In this document: positions 1 to 6,523 of the stretch, in pieces
Position numbering within the stretch: the stretch's first letter is position 1
How the letters are laid out: the number at the start of each line of letters is the position of its first letter
Source: Candidatus Helarchaeota archaeon
GTDB lineage: Archaea; Asgardarchaeota; Lokiarchaeia; Helarchaeales; HEL-GB-A
DNA: 46,007 nt
Assembly (NCBI GenBank): GCA_016840125.1
Contig: JAEOSY010000335.1
Span: forward strand, 1 to 46,007
Direction of reading: 5' to 3'
Program-made: the position numbers and the translations under genes
The notes under the pieces: model-generated
What the model saw: only the letters and a program-made list of their open reading frames with translations
Told to the model about the DNA's origin: nothing
The model's database searches: none

Positions 1-98
1 AAGAAGAGTTCATTAGCTTTTCCTGAAATATCGACAATATTGACGAAGAGATACGCTTCCAGTGACTCTTCCGAAAATAACACCTGTTTAGTGATCAT
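1..98 (-). CDS. Unidentified protein, N-terminal fragment running off the window start
   Basis: An open reading frame on the minus strand starts at the ATG at 98-96 and stays open to the edge of the window, giving 32 residues that begin MITKQVLFSEESLEAYLFVN. The composition looks like real protein. A TATA-like TTTAAATA on the minus strand (143-136) lies about 45 bases upstream, so a short leader is expected. The gene is divergent from the zinc-ribbon gene at 202. The product cannot be named from this fragment. Confidence 0.55.
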   Translation of the reverse strand, partial: MITKQVLFSEESLEAYLFVNIVDISGKANELF

Positions 99-135
99 AA
101 CACGACACCCTTTGTTAATTATTTTCCGAAAACAG

Positions 136-143
136 TATTTAAA
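136..143 (-). promoter_or_regulatory. TATA-like box for the minus-strand gene at the window edge
   Basis: TTTAAATA on the minus strand, about 45 bases before the ATG at 98. It shares the divergent intergenic region with the TATA box of the plus-strand gene at 202. Position and sequence fit an archaeal TATA box; there is no experimental support. Confidence 0.4.
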
Positions 144-172
144 CCCATCAAACCACGCCCACATCTGTTGAG

Positions 173-180
173 TTTATAAA
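173..180 (+). promoter_or_regulatory. TATA box for the zinc-ribbon gene at 202
   Basis: TTTATAAA lies 27-29 bases before the ATG at 202. That spacing puts the transcription start at or next to the start codon, so this is probably a leaderless mRNA. No Shine-Dalgarno sequence is visible before the ATG, which agrees. Confidence 0.6.
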
Positions 181-201
181 GGATTTTCTCTACTTATAGC
201 C

Positions 202-555
202 ATGTCTCGAAAGAGTCCCATTCCCAAAACCCCATCCCAGTATACCACTAAAGAAGGGTGGCTTATCACATCCTACGATACGCATTATTCTGCTGTAAAA
301 GGGAATACCCAAATCGATCATTATGACAAACGCACAGTAGTAAAAGTCGGAAATCAACAAAGGAAATTTCATAAAAATGATCAGCATTTACTCAGAGATG
401 CAGTACATAATCCCCCTGATTACGATCCTATCTGCCCCAACTGTGGAAAACGACATGATAGTTCGGATCTCTTTGTTTTCGAAACGGGTTATTATGGTAA
501 GTGTTGTACTTACATCTGTGGTGGCTGCAATAAACCCTATAACCACACAATCTAA
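202..555 (+). CDS. Small protein with C-terminal zinc ribbon
   Basis: A 117-residue protein that I do not recognise as a named family. The N-terminal two thirds are polar and basic. The C-terminal part has two CxxC knuckles, CPNCGKRH near residue 78 and CGGCNKPY near residue 106, about 28 residues apart, as in a zinc ribbon. An extra cysteine pair (KCCTYIC) precedes the second knuckle. This suggests a zinc-bound nucleic-acid or protein adaptor, but nothing more specific can be said. The TATA box 27 bases upstream and the lack of a ribosome binding site suggest a leaderless transcript. A T-tract follows the stop directly. Confidence 0.7.
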   Translation: MSRKSPIPKTPSQYTTKEGWLITSYDTHYSAVKGNTQIDHYDKRTVVKVGNQQRKFHKNDQHLLRDAVHNPPDYDPICPNCGKRHDSSDLFVFETGYYGKCCTYICGGCNKPYNHTI

Positions 556-564
556 TTTTTTTTT
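556..564 (+). terminator. Poly-T terminator after the zinc-ribbon gene
   Basis: Nine consecutive T residues follow directly on the TAA stop. Archaeal intrinsic termination mostly relies on such T-tracts without a hairpin, so this is a plausible terminator for the gene at 202. Confidence 0.5.
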
Positions 565-897
565 AATGAGAGAAACCCTAGTTTTTCTTTTTGTCAGAAA
601 GAGGAATGAATCCTATTGGAAAGATTATTTTTATGTTGATTTTTGAATGATTTTTCTAGTGAAATGGTATTTTTTGACATTGGAAAGTATCTTTTCAGAG
701 GATATTTTTTAGAGTTCTGTTTTTTGATAATATTATTTAATTCTTTTACTTTTTCTAAGTGATTTTTAGGGGAAATTTTTATATTCTAGTTTTAATAATT
801 ACTTTACAGGTGTCGCGTGTCGCAGGTAGGACGGGCGATATCTTCTTTTAAAGATCAGCAATGGTATATCCTTTGCTAGATCAACCAAAATACTATC

Positions 898-971
898 TGT
901 GAGCAAACAGAAACGCCTCTTGCGCGTCTCTATTTGTGAGCAAGCAGAGCTGCTTCTTGAGGAAATTTACT
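898..971 (+). repeat. Imperfect two-copy tandem repeat, period 37
   Basis: The segment starting TGTGAGCAAACAGA at 898 recurs as TGTGAGCAAGCAGA at 935. The following CCTCTTGCG and CTTCTTGAG also align, so about 20 of the first 27 positions match. The second copy runs up to the likely ATG of the next gene and contains an in-frame GTG at 936, which makes an upstream start look possible. The repeat may be a leader element or a small duplication. Confidence 0.45.
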
Positions 972-974
972 ATA

Positions 975-1370
975 ATGAATTCGTGCCTTCGATGCTCAAA
1001 GTGCTGTAAACGAACCGAGATGCTTCTTGCGAATGAAGATATAGAACGCATCGTAGAGCGGACAAATTTATCTCGGAATCAATTTTCTATTCTAAACGGG
1101 GGGTATTTACGTTTAAGAAATAAAGATGATTATTGTATTTTTCTCAATCCTAAAGAAAGAAAGTGCTCAATATACGACATTCGTCCCATTGGATGTCGTT
1201 TCTACCCCGTAATTTATGATCCTTATCTAAAAAAGTGTGTAGTCGATAAAGACTGTTCTAATAAATACAATGTTCCCTCAGATCTCATAATAAAAAAATG
1301 TTCGAAATTGGAAAATTTTATCAAAAAATTAGAAAAGGAAAGGAAGGATCGTCTTACTAGAAAAGATTAG
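975..1370 (+). CDS. YkgJ-like CxxCxxCC cysteine-cluster protein (zinc/iron chelating)
   Basis: A protein of 131 residues if started at the ATG at 975. The opening CLRCSKCCKR is the CxxCxxCC signature of the YkgJ/UPF0153 family. Further family positions are the C at DDYCIFLNP and the run CSIYDIRPIGCRFYP. The family is thought to bind zinc or an Fe-S cluster; its role is unknown. An in-frame GTG at 936 would add 13 residues, but these are encoded by an imperfect DNA repeat and family members usually begin just before the first cysteine, so I prefer 975. The C-terminal 30 residues are a basic helix. The next gene starts 16 bases downstream, so co-transcription is likely. Confidence 0.8.
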   Translation: MNSCLRCSKCCKRTEMLLANEDIERIVERTNLSRNQFSILNGGYLRLRNKDDYCIFLNPKERKCSIYDIRPIGCRFYPVIYDPYLKKCVVDKDCSNKYNVPSDLIIKKCSKLENFIKKLEKERKDRLTRKD

Positions 1371-1386
1371 TAGAACTGAAGTAAAA

Positions 1387-1848
1387 ATGACCGTTAAAGA
1401 TATTATCTTCATGTTATTAGCGCATCACACGAGGGATGATCTCTCTCATACAATCCGAATTAAAATTGGGAAGCGGGAAATATACTTATGTGCACGCTGT
1501 ACGGCAATGTATTCGGCGCTAGCTGTAAGTTTTTTGATATTTACATTTTTTATTGACCTCAAACTCCTTCCAGTATTGGGAACGATCATTACTGCTTTGG
1601 CCTTTGGTATTCCAGTGATTATTAGTTGGGGAAAACAGACATTTACCGGTCGTGACAACTCTAATAGAACGCGGATCTCAACAGGAGTTGGGGGAGGTAT
1701 TGGATTAGCAATGCTCTTTTATTTACCTTCTCCAATTCGAGAATTAATGATTTTAGGGATTTTTGGAGCAGTATTTTTAATCCTTTATTTTGGGAAAATT
1801 AGGCGATATAAAAAAGAAGATTCACCAGTACGTGGGGAAATGGTCTAG
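1387..1848 (+). CDS. DUF2085-like membrane protein
   Basis: A 153-residue membrane protein. An N-terminal HHTRDDLSHTIRI segment is followed by LCARCTAMYSALAV; the CxRCT motif at the start of the first membrane helix is the hallmark of DUF2085 proteins. Hydrophobic helices lie at about 43-63, 68-82 and 107-138, and the C-terminus is basic. The family is of unknown function, and the cysteine pair could bind a metal. It follows the cysteine-cluster gene by 16 bases, probably in one transcript. Its stop codon overlaps by 4 bases the stop of the convergent AAA ATPase gene. Confidence 0.65.
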   Translation: MTVKDIIFMLLAHHTRDDLSHTIRIKIGKREIYLCARCTAMYSALAVSFLIFTFFIDLKLLPVLGTIITALAFGIPVIISWGKQTFTGRDNSNRTRISTGVGGGIGLAMLFYLPSPIRELMILGIFGAVFLILYFGKIRRYKKEDSPVRGEMV

Positions 1849-3743
1849 ATTTCACTTACCCGTATGATTTTATGGCATTTAGAACAAATCGCATTAAACC
1901 CTTCATTCAATAGCTTGAGATTGGAATTGGTTAATTCATTTTTACAGAAGGGGCATATTGGTTTGGCTATAGAAACTTTCTCCTTGACCTCAGAGGATTG
2001 AGCTTCAACCACTTCCGCTCCAGGATCAGCGGGACCCTCAAGACTGATAGTGGGAAATAGAACACGTGCAATTTCACGACCCTTTGTTGATGGATTTTTC
2101 TTTGCACCTTTAATGAGAGATTCAGCTTCGTCCTGAATAAGTTCAACTACAACAAGTTTGTCACTAGCTTGCTCTACAAGTGATGTGTATTTTTTACCAG
2201 CGGTTCCTTTAGGGACAATTAGAATTCCCCTATTAATAGCGCCAGTCTGAACTGCATCTAACATACGATTTGCAGCGTAATACGCAGCCACACCACCGCT
2301 TCGATCAAAGGTTTTTACACTTGGTACCTCAATACCATATGTTTGCTGAGAAGTTTTATCTTCAACAAAACCTGCAAGTTTTTTTGATTTCCCACCTTTA
2401 CCCTTAAATGAAAAATCGATATTGATATCAATGGGATTATTTTGCTGGCGGGCAATTGTAGAGATTGAATCAATCGCAGCTCCAGCAACGGATGAAGGAT
2501 TAACATCGATAACATATTCTTCAGAACCGATTGTCATCTGAATTGAAGTTTTCGCAGATTTGGTAGTAATGTCAATTGTACTCCCAGTACTAATTGATGG
2601 AGTTATTTCGGGAACAACGGGTTTTGGTAAGCCTTCCCCATAGAGAACCATATCCATGTAATCGCGGATAATTTTTATTGATTCTCTTGGATTTCCCTTG
2701 GATTTCGCGTGAACTTCCTTAAAAATTTTATCGGTCAGGGGAAACAATGGATCTACAGGGAGAGGGACATTTTTTTCGTTCTCCCAAAAGTTACGCATAG
2801 CTGAAATATAGAATTCTTCGACATCTTCAACTGTAAATGGTTTCAAATGAGCCTCCTTTTCCATTCGTGATTTTAAGGCAGCGTCTGCAATATCATTTAA
2901 AACACGAGTCCAGACTTCTTCAAGGCAAGCAGTGATTATAAGAACGTTTGGGACCTCGTTGTAAATTCGTTTAATAGTTTCAAGCAATGAGATCTCGGCC
3001 TCAGGACCAAAGGTTCTGAATGGTATTTCCAATTCATCAAAGTAAAAAATGAAGACCTTTTTCATATTCTGTGCAAAAATTTTAATAGTGGCGAGACATG
3101 TATCATCAGACTCGAGAACTGAATTTAATTTTAATTTTTCCAGTTCATCTTCTGTAAAACTTTCGCCTAACAGCCACCGCTCTGCTGCGTGCTTAAGGCT
3201 TTGTTCTTTCGCCATTCCATAAATAATGAGCGCCCTGATCACGTCGACCGCAACACCGGGGTTGTACTTAATTGCGTGATTTATGACCTCTTTCATAGAA
3301 GGACCGAACAATTTTCCTTTTTTCCCATAGGTCTGAATGATTTGATCACTTGTGACATCAAGGAGATCATTGACCTCGTCAGCTATACATGTATAGATGT
3401 GTAATAAAGTGCGTACAGGTGTGGGCGGAGAGGGGACATAAACACAAACCCAATTCTCATGTTCGATTTCCTCTAAATCTTTTAATACCCAGTAAAAATG
3501 CGTTTTGCCGGTTCCAGCAACTCCAACAATCGGAACAAGACGCGGTGTTCCATCGGCAATGGTGCTTCGTAAGGCTCTTCGTACAAGACGTTCAACTTCA
3601 GCCCGAGGAGATTTAATATCAATCGTATCTCTCACATCACCTCGAGAAACAAACCGATCGAAAGGGGTACCCTCCTTAAGAATGTCTGTGTACATTTCGA
3701 CTTCATCATCAAGCATAGTGATTTTCTGTTCTTTCTCATCCAT
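1845..3743 (-). CDS. AAA-family ATPase with nuclease-like middle domain and C-terminal zinc ribbon
   Basis: A 632-residue protein counted from ATG 3743, which sits 8 bases behind a strong GAGGTG; the ATG at 3758 lies in front of that site. Residues 1-370 form an AAA-type ATPase: GVAGTGKT (about 74-81), the acidic Walker B strand FIFYFDELE (about 232), and GNPRESIKIIRD (about 350), which resembles the sensor-2/lid helix of Orc1/Cdc6-like ATPases. About 400-545 has an alpha/beta pattern with DINIDFSF, GIEVPS and GILIVPKG. This resembles a restriction-endonuclease-like fold whose ExK position reads EVP, so it may be inactive. The last 40 residues carry CPFCKN and CSKCHK, a zinc ribbon. Function is unknown; defence or DNA-linked regulation are possibilities. 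It stands alone and is convergent with the DUF2085 gene. Confidence 0.7.
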   Translation of the reverse strand: MDEKEQKITMLDDEVEMYTDILKEGTPFDRFVSRGDVRDTIDIKSPRAEVERLVRRALRSTIADGTPRLVPIVGVAGTGKTHFYWVLKDLEEIEHENWVCVYVPSPPTPVRTLLHIYTCIADEVNDLLDVTSDQIIQTYGKKGKLFGPSMKEVINHAIKYNPGVAVDVIRALIIYGMAKEQSLKHAAERWLLGESFTEDELEKLKLNSVLESDDTCLATIKIFAQNMKKVFIFYFDELEIPFRTFGPEAEISLLETIKRIYNEVPNVLIITACLEEVWTRVLNDIADAALKSRMEKEAHLKPFTVEDVEEFYISAMRNFWENEKNVPLPVDPLFPLTDKIFKEVHAKSKGNPRESIKIIRDYMDMVLYGEGLPKPVVPEITPSISTGSTIDITTKSAKTSIQMTIGSEEYVIDVNPSSVAGAAIDSISTIARQQNNPIDINIDFSFKGKGGKSKKLAGFVEDKTSQQTYGIEVPSVKTFDRSGGVAAYYAANRMLDAVQTGAINRGILIVPKGTAGKKYTSLVEQASDKLVVVELIQDEAESLIKGAKKNPSTKGREIARVLFPTISLEGPADPGAEVVEAQSSEVKEKVSIAKPICPFCKNELTNSNLKLLNEGFNAICSKCHKIIRVSEI

Positions 3744-3758
3744 CACAATCCACCTCAT

Positions 3759-4083
3759 TAAGTGCCAATTATTATAGAGTTTTCAAAGAAATCGGCGAAA
3801 ATTATATTTACAACATTAATTTTACTTTAAAAATTTTTGTTTTATAAGTTGAAAAGGTTAGAAGTGGAGGCAGGGAATGAATGATAGGATACCTTTCAAT
3901 AATCTGGAGAGAGGAGTTTTGTTTTAACTCGAATTTTTTACTAATTAACTATTGATTATCCCTACTTTAAAAGGACTTAAATCATTGGTTTTGACAAAAG
4001 CAATCGTTATTTCACGGATATATTTATGAAGATAGATGTCTATACAATGTACCATCCGATTATATAATCACGGGGATGATTAA
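3759..4083 (+). other. Intergenic region with two promoter-like clusters
   Basis: About 325 bases between divergent genes. A TATA-like TTTATAAG at about 3841, a GGAGG at 3866-3870 and an ATG at 3877 precede a tiny open frame (MNDRIPFNNLERGVLF, ending at 3927). This could be a leader peptide but is too short to trust. A second AT-rich cluster near 4057-4066 (ATTATATAAT) lies 20-25 bases before the gene at 4084 and fits its promoter. Confidence 0.35.
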
Positions 4084-4431
4084 ATGAGTGAAGATGAAAA
4101 TAAAAAAGAGAAAACTGGATTGATTGAACTAAATAGTTTGATAGATCTCGTGCATTTGATTTCTAAATTGCCATTTCATAGCATAAATTATACAGAACTT
4201 GGAGGAAAACATTATTATTTTGTTATTGCCTCAGGGATTCCAGGATTCAAGAATATCCTCTATTTTTACCGCAAAGACAAACCGATAACTGAGAAATATA
4301 TTATTCATAATTCCTTAGAAGATACTATATCTTTTGGAAATACATTAGAAAGGCGTGGCGGAATAAATATCCTCCCTCTTATCACTATAAAAAATCAAAA
4401 TATAATAAAATTAGAAGATATAGAATTTTAA
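4084..4431 (+). CDS. Hypothetical 115-residue protein
   Basis: Not recognised. The protein has a short charged N-terminus (MSEDENKKEKTG), then alternating helix and strand predictions: a helix around LNSLIDLVHLISKLPF and strands around HYYFVIASG, NILYFYRK and INILPLITIKN. It has no cysteine cluster, P-loop or membrane helix, so it looks like a small soluble alpha/beta domain. The start is supported by GGGGATGAT just before the ATG (partial match to the anti-Shine-Dalgarno) and a TATA-like element about 20-25 bases upstream. It lies 51 bases before the ADH synthase gene on the same strand. Confidence 0.6.
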   Translation: MSEDENKKEKTGLIELNSLIDLVHLISKLPFHSINYTELGGKHYYFVIASGIPGFKNILYFYRKDKPITEKYIIHNSLEDTISFGNTLERRGGINILPLITIKNQNIIKLEDIEF

Positions 4432-4482
4432 ACTACAATCATTTTTTTATAATACCAAGTTTTTAAAAACGCATAATAGTTA

Positions 4483-5310
4483 TTGAATGGGATTAAATTG
4501 AGTTTAATTGGGAAAGCTATTCGTTTAGAACGTATAATAAATAGAAAGACAAAACGAACCCTCATCGTTCCGATGGATCATGGAATGAGTGTTGGACCCA
4601 TTAAAGGTCTTGAGGACATGAAAGGCTCGGAAACGATGAAATCAATGGTCGATCAGGTCGCTGAAGGCGGGGCGGATGCAGTACTAGGGCATTTAGGGTT
4701 ACCAATTTATGGGCATCGCAAGTCCGGGAGAGATGTTGGATTAATTATTCATCTATCAGCAAGCACCTCGCTTGGACCCTCTCCAAATAGTAAAATTCAG
4801 GTAACAACAGTAAGAGAGGCAATTCAGATCGGGGCAGATGCCTGCTCAGTCCACATCAACATTGGTGATGAAAATGAGGCTGGAATGCTCCGAACGCTTG
4901 GAAAAGTGTCAAAAGAATGTAGAGAATGGGGTTTTCCATTACTTGCCATGTGCTATCCACGCGGAAAAAAAATCGATGATGAGCATGGGGTCGAATATGT
5001 CAAAATCGTCGCACGAGTTGCTGCTGAACTCGGAGTCGACATTGTGAAAACGAATTATACCGGTTCAATCGAAAGTTTTAAGGAAGTGACGAAAGGGTGT
5101 GGGGCACCAGTTATAATTGCTGGAGGTCCCAAAAAAGAAACCACAGAGGAGTTACTCCAGACAATTAAGGATTCCCTTGAAGCCGGTGGAATTGGTGTTG
5201 CCATTGGACGAAATATCTTTCAGGCAGATAATCCAACGAAAGTAGTTCGAGGAATTTATAGAATTGTTCATGATAATTGGGACGTTTCTGAAGCCATCAA
5301 AGAACTATAA
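4483..5310 (+). CDS. aroA': 2-amino-3,7-dideoxy-D-threo-hept-6-ulosonate (ADH) synthase, class I aldolase family
   Basis: This enzyme catalyses the first step of the archaeal route to 3-dehydroquinate and aromatic amino acids: a transaldol reaction that builds ADH from aspartate semialdehyde and a ketose-derived three-carbon donor (EC 2.2.1.10). The sequence closely follows the Methanocaldococcus MJ0400 pattern. [15 protein letters not shown] (D32) lies near the N-terminus, then [10 protein letters not shown] (Y158), [14 protein letters not shown] with the Schiff-base lysine K189, VIIAGGPK, and the phosphate-binding [12 protein letters not shown]. Length (275) is normal. There is no ATG; the start is TTG at 4483 or, judging by family length, TTG at 4498. 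A TATA-like TTTTAAAA lies at 4461. No partner AroB' gene is next to it. Related DhnA-type fructose-bisphosphate aldolases are the main alternative. Confidence 0.85.
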   Translation: MNGIKLSLIGKAIRLERIINRKTKRTLIVPMDHGMSVGPIKGLEDMKGSETMKSMVDQVAEGGADAVLGHLGLPIYGHRKSGRDVGLIIHLSASTSLGPSPNSKIQVTTVREAIQIGADACSVHINIGDENEAGMLRTLGKVSKECREWGFPLLAMCYPRGKKIDDEHGVEYVKIVARVAAELGVDIVKTNYTGSIESFKEVTKGCGAPVIIAGGPKKETTEELLQTIKDSLEAGGIGVAIGRNIFQADNPTKVVRGIYRIVHDNWDVSEAIKEL

Positions 5311-5475
5311 TTTTCCAATTATGGTTTTTTTCCAAAGGATCCTTCTTAATTTAAGTACATAGCTCTTCTACTCTTATTAAATCATAAGAGTATGATATAA
5401 ATATTGAAAAAAAGAAGAGTTTAGGGACTTAGAAGCAAACCTTATTGAAGAAAGAAACTCAATAGGAGCGATAAA

Positions 5476-6390
5476 ATGGTCAGAGAAGCACAATTTAAAA
5501 TAGTGTTTGCAGGGTTAGCTAATTCTGGAAAAACTTCAATCCTCCTGAACTTAAAACGGGAATATCACGGTGAGATACTTCCAACAAAAGGGATAGAACG
5601 TAGCGAGATGAAAATTTTAGGGCATAACCTGGTTGAATGGGATTTAGGGGGGCAAACTACATTTAGAGAGGGATATCTAAAACGAAAAGAATCATTTTAT
5701 GATACAAATTTATTATATTTTGTGATTGATATCAATGATTCCCAAAGTTTTGGGGAAGCCCTTGATTATTTTAAGGATATCACAGAAATTCTCCGTGAAG
5801 TCAATCAATTTCCTAAAATAATCATCTGCCTGCATAAAATTGACCTTCATCTCTCTCCAGAAATGAATAAAACGCTTCGCGATCAATTCCTTACAATTGG
5901 TGAAGGATTTAATATCAAGTTTTTTGCCACCACAATTTTTAACCTCTATAGTTTAGTGAATGCTTTCTCATTTGGATTGCGGTTTATGTCAGGGCAAACT
6001 ACGGATTTACAGGATCAACTAAAAGCATTTGCGAGTGAGACGAAATCTGAGGCAATCATCCTTTTGGAAAACAATGGGTTTATTATTGGAGAATATTATA
6101 GGGAAGATGCTGAGAAAATATCTCAATTGACACAGGATTTCACTCAAAACCTCATAATCCCCTTCATTACCACAAATTTCAGTGAGTCTGTTTCTGAAAT
6201 TCTCGATCGAATTGTTGTTGAACTTCACCTAGGATTTCTAGTCTTTGAGCCCATTAAAATTTCAGATTTTAATATGTACGTTATTCGATTCACCATTAGT
6301 GCCGAGCATGCTATTGAAAAATTTATTTTGCAACCTATTATAGACTCCTCAGAGAAAATGAAGAAGATTATAAAGTACTTTTTCCTTTAA
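5476..6390 (+). CDS. Rag/Gtr-type small GTPase with C-terminal roadblock/longin-like domain
   Basis: A 304-residue GTPase. Motifs: P-loop GLANSGKTS (13-21), switch-I threonine in LPTKG (T37), WDLGGQTTF (55-63), and G4 as HKID (120-123) instead of NKxD. The ATTIFNLYSLVNAFS segment (151-165) matches the TSIWDxxLYxAWS segment of eukaryotic Rag GTPases. HKxD, WDxGGQ and a second C-terminal domain together are typical of RagA/Gtr1, which signal amino-acid supply to TORC1. Residues about 190-304 (beginning EAIILLENNGFIIGEYY) read like a roadblock/longin platform. A good site, AGGAG, lies 8 bases before the ATG. The STAND-E2 fusion gene follows 133 bases downstream on the same strand, with its own TATA box. 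No lipid-modification motif is seen at the C-terminus. Confidence 0.85.
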   Translation: MVREAQFKIVFAGLANSGKTSILLNLKREYHGEILPTKGIERSEMKILGHNLVEWDLGGQTTFREGYLKRKESFYDTNLLYFVIDINDSQSFGEALDYFKDITEILREVNQFPKIIICLHKIDLHLSPEMNKTLRDQFLTIGEGFNIKFFATTIFNLYSLVNAFSFGLRFMSGQTTDLQDQLKAFASETKSEAIILLENNGFIIGEYYREDAEKISQLTQDFTQNLIIPFITTNFSESVSEILDRIVVELHLGFLVFEPIKISDFNMYVIRFTISAEHAIEKFILQPIIDSSEKMKKIIKYFFL

Positions 6391-6498
6391 CTATAAAATG
6401 AAATCTACACTCAAGATTTTTCATTAAACAGTGATTATGTGAAATCAATGGTAGAATAAGTGATTTGAGGGGAAACTGATCTTTACCTTTCATTAGAG

Positions 6499-6504
6499 TA
6501 TAAA
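6499..6504 (+). promoter_or_regulatory. TATA box for the STAND-E2 gene
   Basis: TATAAA begins 25 bases before the ATG at 6524, so initiation would fall at that ATG. An upstream in-frame ATG at 6506 would then not be transcribed. An AGGAG at 6512 also sits at good spacing for 6524, so both signals favour the second ATG. Confidence 0.55.
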
Positions 6505-6523
6505 GATGTTCAGGAGTGTCTAT

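Larger units (their letters stand above)
556..974 (+). other. Long AT-rich intergenic stretch
   Basis: About 420 bases without a convincing gene. It opens with a T-tract, is strongly AT-rich to about 800, and then contains a GC-richer island (about 810-840, with the heptamer GTGTCGC twice in a row). It ends in two imperfect 37-base repeat units. A 26-codon open frame starting near 566 has no ribosome binding site or recognisable product. The GC island could be a structured RNA, but I found no clear fold. Confidence 0.4.

Noticed and set aside
3877..3927. Sixteen-codon frame behind GGAGG and a TATA-like box
   Set aside because: Too short to call without conservation; recorded only in the intergenic entry.
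6506..6523. Upstream ATG as start of the STAND-E2 gene
   Set aside because: TATA box spacing and AGGAG position both favour the ATG at 6524; the upstream ATG is only 2 bases from the TATA box.
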